Shown here: piece after piece, positions 42,149-45,525 of the stretch
Position numbering within the stretch: position 1 is the stretch's first letter
How the letters are laid out: each line of letters opens with the position of its first letter
Assembly: GCA_031127085.1 (NCBI GenBank)
Contig: JARIEY010000005.1
Coordinates: forward strand, 1 to 45,525
Length of the DNA stretch: 45,525 bases
Source: Gemmatimonadota bacterium
Lineage (GTDB): Bacteria > Gemmatimonadota > Gemmatimonadetes > Gemmatimonadales > Gemmatimonadaceae
Reading direction: 5' to 3'
Notes under the pieces: generated by a model
Databases searched by the model: none
Told to the model about the DNA's origin: nothing
What the model saw: only the letters and a program-made list of their open reading frames with translations
Position numbers and translations under genes: made by a program

Positions 42149-43485
42149 GCCGCGGTACGGCCCTTCGTCAGGGCGTCAATGCGCTGGGCCAGGCCGCCCA
42201 GCAACTGGCGCGACTCGTCAAATCGCGCCGGTTCGTCGGGCCGCTGCCGCAGGAAGTTCAGCATCGGGTCGCGCAGCTGCAGCGAGGCGTCCACCAGCGG
42301 ATCGCTCCCCTGATGATACGCGCCGACGAGAATGAGATCCTCCTTCTCGCGGTAGGCCGCTTCGAGCCGCGCGAACTTGAGCGCGTCGAGTTGCTGCGCG
42401 CGCTGCGTCACCGCGTCCTTCACGCGGCTCTTGCTCTCGAGAATGTCGATTGCCGGGTAGTGGCCGTTGGCCGCGAGCTTGCGCGTCAACACGATGTGGC
42501 CGTCCAGAATCGAGCGCGCGGCGTCGGCCACGGGTTCGTTGAAGTCATCGCCGTCGACCAGCACGGTATAGATGCCGGTGATCCCGCCCTTGGCCGCGTT
42601 CCCCGCGCGCTCCAGCAGACGCGGCAGCGAGGCGAAGACCGACGGCGGATAGCCTTTGGTCGTCGGCGGCTCGCCCACCGCGAGCCCGATCTCGCGCCAC
42701 GCCATCGCCACGCGTGTCACCGAATCCACCATCAGCAGCACCTGCTGCCCCTGATCGCGGAAATACTCGGCGATTGCCGTGGCCACCAGGGCGCCGCGGG
42801 CGCGCACGAGCGCGGCCTGGTCGCCAGTGGCCACCACGAGCACCGAGCGCGCCAGCCCCTCGGGGCCAAGCGCATTCTCAATGAAGTCGCGCACCTCGCG
42901 GCCACGCTCGCCCAGCAGCGCAATCACATTGACGTCGGCCTTCGCGCGGCGCGCGATCATACCGAGGAGCGTCGACTTGCCCACACCAGAGCCGGAGAAA
43001 ATGCCAACCCGCTGGCCGCGCCCAATCGTCAGCAGCCCGTCGATCGTGCGCACGCCCGTTTCGAGCGGCTCGTCGATCACGTGGCGCGTCAACGGATTGG
43101 GCGGTTCGGCGGCGAGCGGCACGCGTTCCACGGCTTCAATCTTCGGTCCGCCGTCGATAGGGTGGCCCAGTCCGTCGAGCACGCGCCCCAGCAGCTGCGG
43201 CCCCACCGAAACGCCCAGCGACCGGCCGAGCGGCACCACCATCGATCCGGGGTGCACACCCTCGAGTTCGCCAAGCGACATCAACAGCACGCCCTTGTCG
43301 TGGAAGCCGCAGACCTCGGCCAGCACGCTGCGTCCGTCGCCGAGCGACGAAATGCGGCAGATCTCGCCGAGGCCCACGTCGATTCCCATCGCCTCGACCA
43401 CGAGCCCCGTGATGCGGACGACGCGGCCATAGCGCGCAAAGCGCGAGAGCTCGCCGATGCGACGGGCGAAGGGGGTGTTAAGCAT
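42145..43485 (-). CDS. fliI: Flagellar export ATPase FliI
   Basis: The protein has 446 residues. Walker A is GIFSGSGVGKST with K170. Other F1-beta-like motifs are ALLGERGREVRDFIE, VLLMVDSVTRVAMAWREIGL (Walker B LMVDS) and GGITGIYTVLVDGDDFNEPV. N-terminal beta-barrel and C-terminal helical domains complete the canonical length. It drives unfolding and export of flagellar substrates with FliH and FliJ. It overlaps fliH by 8 bp. Confidence 0.97.
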   Translation of the reverse strand: MLNTPFARRIGELSRFARYGRVVRITGLVVEAMGIDVGLGEICRISSLGDGRSVLAEVCGFHDKGVLLMSLGELEGVHPGSMVVPLGRSLGVSVGPQLLGRVLDGLGHPIDGGPKIEAVERVPLAAEPPNPLTRHVIDEPLETGVRTIDGLLTIGRGQRVGIFSGSGVGKSTLLGMIARRAKADVNVIALLGERGREVRDFIENALGPEGLARSVLVVATGDQAALVRARGALVATAIAEYFRDQGQQVLLMVDSVTRVAMAWREIGLAVGEPPTTKGYPPSVFASLPRLLERAGNAAKGGITGIYTVLVDGDDFNEPVADAARSILDGHIVLTRKLAANGHYPAIDILESKSRVKDAVTQRAQQLDALKFARLEAAYREKEDLILVGAYHQGSDPLVDASLQLRDPMLNFLRQRPDEPARFDESRQLLGGLAQRIDALTKGRTAA

Positions 43486-44155
43486 TCTTGTAAGTCAGTC
43501 GGCGGTAGACGCGCTCGAGCGCGGTATCGACGCGGCCGTCGATGATGCGGTCGCGCCCCTCGACCACCGTTCCCCCTGGCGCGATGCGCGAGTCCGGAAT
43601 CCAGTGCGCTTCCCGCGGCGGTGTGCCAGTGATCGCGTCGGCCGCGGCTTGTCCGCCGTGCGAGAGAATCGTCTGCAGGTCGGTGGGGTTCACGCGCACC
43701 CGCACCGGATGGTCAATCGGAAACTCGTTCAGCGCACGCTTCACCAACTTCTCGATGATCTCCGGATTGTCGGCCACTTCCCGGTCGATGATGTGCCGCG
43801 CGATCGCGACCGCGAGCGCGCAGATGTTCTCTTCAATCATCCCCTGCCAGCGCTCTTCGCCGGCGCGCAGAATCTCAATCGACTCTTCTGCCGCCGAAAG
43901 CGCGGTGCGCAGCCGCATCTGCTCGGCGTGTTCGCCCTCGTGGCGTCCTTCTTCGAAGCCCAGGGTGTAGGCGTCGTGGATTTCCTTGTCGTGGCGGGCC
44001 TTCGCCTCGGCCACCGGGTCGAGCGGCGGCAGCTCATCGTCCACCAGCGCCATCGGTACATTCGCGATCTCGCCCGGGCGCCAGCTGCCGCCGGTCGGGG
44101 ACGCGGCGGCCGTTGCGAGGCCGCCGCGGAAGATGCGTGCGCTACTGGACGACAA
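43478..44155 (-). CDS. fliH: FliI regulator FliH
   Basis: The protein has 225 residues from a TTG at 44153-44155 that overlaps the fliG end; the next in-frame ATG (residue 35) would remove a conserved-looking N-terminus. Order: disordered start, a coiled-coil stalk with repeated Gly/Glu (YTLGFEEGRHEGEHAEQMRL), then the globular domain (EENICALAVAIARHIIDREV, VRVRVNPTDLQTI, GGTVVEGRDRIIDGRVDTAL). FliH dimers anchor FliI to FliN and FlhA. Confidence 0.92.
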   Translation of the reverse strand: MSSSSARIFRGGLATAAASPTGGSWRPGEIANVPMALVDDELPPLDPVAEAKARHDKEIHDAYTLGFEEGRHEGEHAEQMRLRTALSAAEESIEILRAGEERWQGMIEENICALAVAIARHIIDREVADNPEIIEKLVKRALNEFPIDHPVRVRVNPTDLQTILSHGGQAAADAITGTPPREAHWIPDSRIAPGGTVVEGRDRIIDGRVDTALERVYRRLTYKNA

Positions 44156-45167
44156 CTTCGTCCCCGGCGCCGATCACGATCTCGCCGGCTTCCTCGAGCG
44201 CGCGCACCTGCGTGACGATCTGCGACTGCGCCGTCTCGACGTCGCGCATCCGCACCGGACCGAGCATCTCCATTTCTTCCTTGAGGGCAGCCACGGCACG
44301 CTGCGACATCTGCGACATGATGCGTTCCTTGAGTTCGCCGCTTGCCCCCTTGAGGGCGAGCGCCAGCGTCTTGGCGTCCACGTCGCGCAGCAGGCGCTGC
44401 AGCGCGCGGTCGTCGAGCGAGGAGATGTCCTCGAAGACGAACATCAGATTCTTGATCTGCTCGGCCAGCGAGTGGTCGCGGTCGGTGATCTTCTCGAGCA
44501 GCGTCTTCTCGAGCGCGCCCTGCAACAGGTTGAGCACGCTGGCCACGGCGGCCGGGCCGCCGGCGCGGTGCATGCCCGCCTGGAAGTCCAGTTCCGTCTC
44601 GGCGCCGAACGAGCGCTCGATGAGCAGCAGCATCTCGGGCGAGACCTTTTCCATCTTCGCCATGCGGTACGTCACTTCGCCGCCGATGGCCGGATCGAGC
44701 TCCTTGAGCACGCCCGCCGTTTGCGTGGACTGCAGATGCGCGAGAATGAGCGCGATCGTCTGCGGGTGTTCGCCACGCAGCATGTTCGCGATCTGTCCGG
44801 GGTCGGCATTGCGCAGCCGCTGGAGGCCGGCCGTATCGGCCAGCTGTCCCATGATGCGCTTGAGAATCTCCTTGGCTTTGGTCGGTCCGAACGCCTTGTC
44901 CAGCACTTCGCGCGCGTAGTCGACACCGCCCGTGGCCACCGCTTCGCCGGCCACCGCGATCTCGATCCACTCCATCAGCACGTTCTCGGCCTGCTCCGGC
45001 TCCACGCGATTGAGCTTCGCGATCTCCAGCGAGATCAGCTCCACCTCTTCCTGGCTGAGGCGCTGCGTGATCTTGGCCGACTGCTCGGCCCCCAGCGCCA
45101 TGTACAGGATCGCGGCCTTCTCGCGTCCCGTCATGCGCTGCTCACGGCGGACCAGGGCGGTGCTCAT
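44142..45167 (-). CDS. fliG: Flagellar rotor/switch protein FliG
   Basis: The protein has 341 residues. It carries the EHPQ motif (133-136, LRGEHPQTIALILAHL), the MFVF hinge motif (242-245, LMFVFEDI) and the C-terminal charged ridge (LKGASGELKERIMSQMSQRA). The domain order is N, middle and C as in Thermotoga FliG (~335 residues). It couples the MS ring to the stators. It lies 3 bp after fliF. Confidence 0.97.
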   Translation of the reverse strand: MSTALVRREQRMTGREKAAILYMALGAEQSAKITQRLSQEEVELISLEIAKLNRVEPEQAENVLMEWIEIAVAGEAVATGGVDYAREVLDKAFGPTKAKEILKRIMGQLADTAGLQRLRNADPGQIANMLRGEHPQTIALILAHLQSTQTAGVLKELDPAIGGEVTYRMAKMEKVSPEMLLLIERSFGAETELDFQAGMHRAGGPAAVASVLNLLQGALEKTLLEKITDRDHSLAEQIKNLMFVFEDISSLDDRALQRLLRDVDAKTLALALKGASGELKERIMSQMSQRAVAALKEEMEMLGPVRMRDVETAQSQIVTQVRALEEAGEIVIGAGDEVVVQ

Positions 45168-45170
45168 GGC

Positions 45171-45525
45171 TTAGCCGTCCTTCAGCCACGACTTCACCAG
45201 CCGGGCTGCGACGTCGGGGTTCTGGTCAACCGTCGAGGCGACCTTGTCGCGCACTTCGGTGTTGGCCGTCGGCAGCACAATGGGCGCGCGCGGCGGCGCC
45301 TGCACGAAGCGCGATTGCTGCTGCGCCTCCACCTGCTGCGGTGTCATATGCTGCGTCGACGGGGCGCTGCCCGACGCAAGGGCGGGCATCGTGCCGGCGT
45401 ACGCCAGCTGCTGCGGCGGCCCCGCCACCGGCACCGGCGCCTTGAGCGCGCGCAGCGCCAGCAGGGCGATCAACACCGCTGCGCCCATGCCAATGGTCAT
45501 GATCATCGGGCGCTGGTTGTCCTGC
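45171..45525 (-). CDS. fliF: MS-ring protein FliF, C-terminal part only
   Basis: The frame is open to the right edge, so only the last ~117 codons are present; the apparent internal start is not the real one. It shows the second membrane helix (IMTIGMGAAVLIALLALRAL), a Pro/Gln-rich linker and the conserved FliG-binding tail (VASTVDQNPDVAARLVKSWL). Position directly before fliG confirms the call. Confidence 0.93.
   Translation of the reverse strand, partial: QDNQRPMIMTIGMGAAVLIALLALRALKAPVPVAGPPQQLAYAGTMPALASGSAPSTQHMTPQQVEAQQQSRFVQAPPRAPIVLPTANTEVRDKVASTVDQNPDVAARLVKSWLKDG

Noticed and set aside
1-45525. CRISPR array, prophage, transposase, tRNA or rRNA
   Set aside because: No spaced direct repeats, integrase, transposase-like or structural-RNA sequence was seen; composition is even across the window.

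Overview
The window looks like chromosome from a GC-rich, diderm, flagellated bacterium. A member of the Gemmatimonadota (Gemmatimonas-like) fits best. The reasons are the high GC throughout, outer-membrane flagellar rings (FlgH and FlgI), a large Ser/Thr kinase fused to a TolB-like/TPR region, and a FadN-type beta-oxidation protein. This assignment is an inference from gene content, not a marker-gene result.

Left part (1-14.2 kb), mixed housekeeping and accessory genes. It starts with a truncated GH97 glycosidase, then a TfoX-N protein with a histone-H1-like lysine tail. Next are a heme-type (CxxCH) hybrid sensor kinase and a membrane Ser/Thr kinase with TPRs. A strong bidirectional hairpin separates these from a membrane-fused alpha/beta hydrolase. 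A heptanucleotide tandem repeat lies in the divergent gap before a small VanZ-like membrane protein. A two-gene beta-oxidation operon follows (FadN-type dehydrogenase/hydratase, then thiolase).

Middle (14.4-18.4 kb): an EAL-HDOD protein, motA-motB, and a degenerate histidine-kinase-like protein that may be a phosphotransferase.

Right part (18.2 kb to the end): an almost continuous minus-strand flagellar cluster. In the direction of transcription it reads fliF(partial)-fliG-fliH-fliI-fliJ-motE/ylxF-fliK-flgD-flgE, then a hairpin and a 364-bp gap, then fliL-fliM-fliN-fliOP-fliQ-fliR-flhB-[ParA/FlhG::FlhB-C fusion]-flhA-flhF-flhG-fliA-[SwrB-like]-flgF-flgG-flgA-flgH-flgI-flgJ-flgN-flgK-csrA. 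Most genes overlap by 1-14 bp (ATGA, GTGA or TAATG junctions), which implies tight translational coupling. Together they encode the MS ring and switch, the ATPase complex, the export gate, rod, hook, P and L rings, the hook-filament junction, sigma-28, and the FlhF/FlhG number and placement system. No flagellin, flgL, fliD, flgM, fliW, flgB, flgC or fliE was found here.

The most unusual architectures are in this cluster. (1) A FlhG-like ParA ATPase is fused to a FlhB C-terminal domain and encoded exactly between flhB and flhA. (2) A FliK hook-length protein carries an embedded M15 peptidoglycan-peptidase domain with an intact metal and catalytic set, while FlgJ lacks any hydrolase domain. (3) FliO and FliP are fused with a signal-peptide-like segment in the middle. 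(4) A SwrB-like membrane protein sits directly after fliA. (5) FlhF is short. (6) A degenerate kinase-like protein lies beside csrA and motA. All calls rest on reading the sequence; no database search was run.
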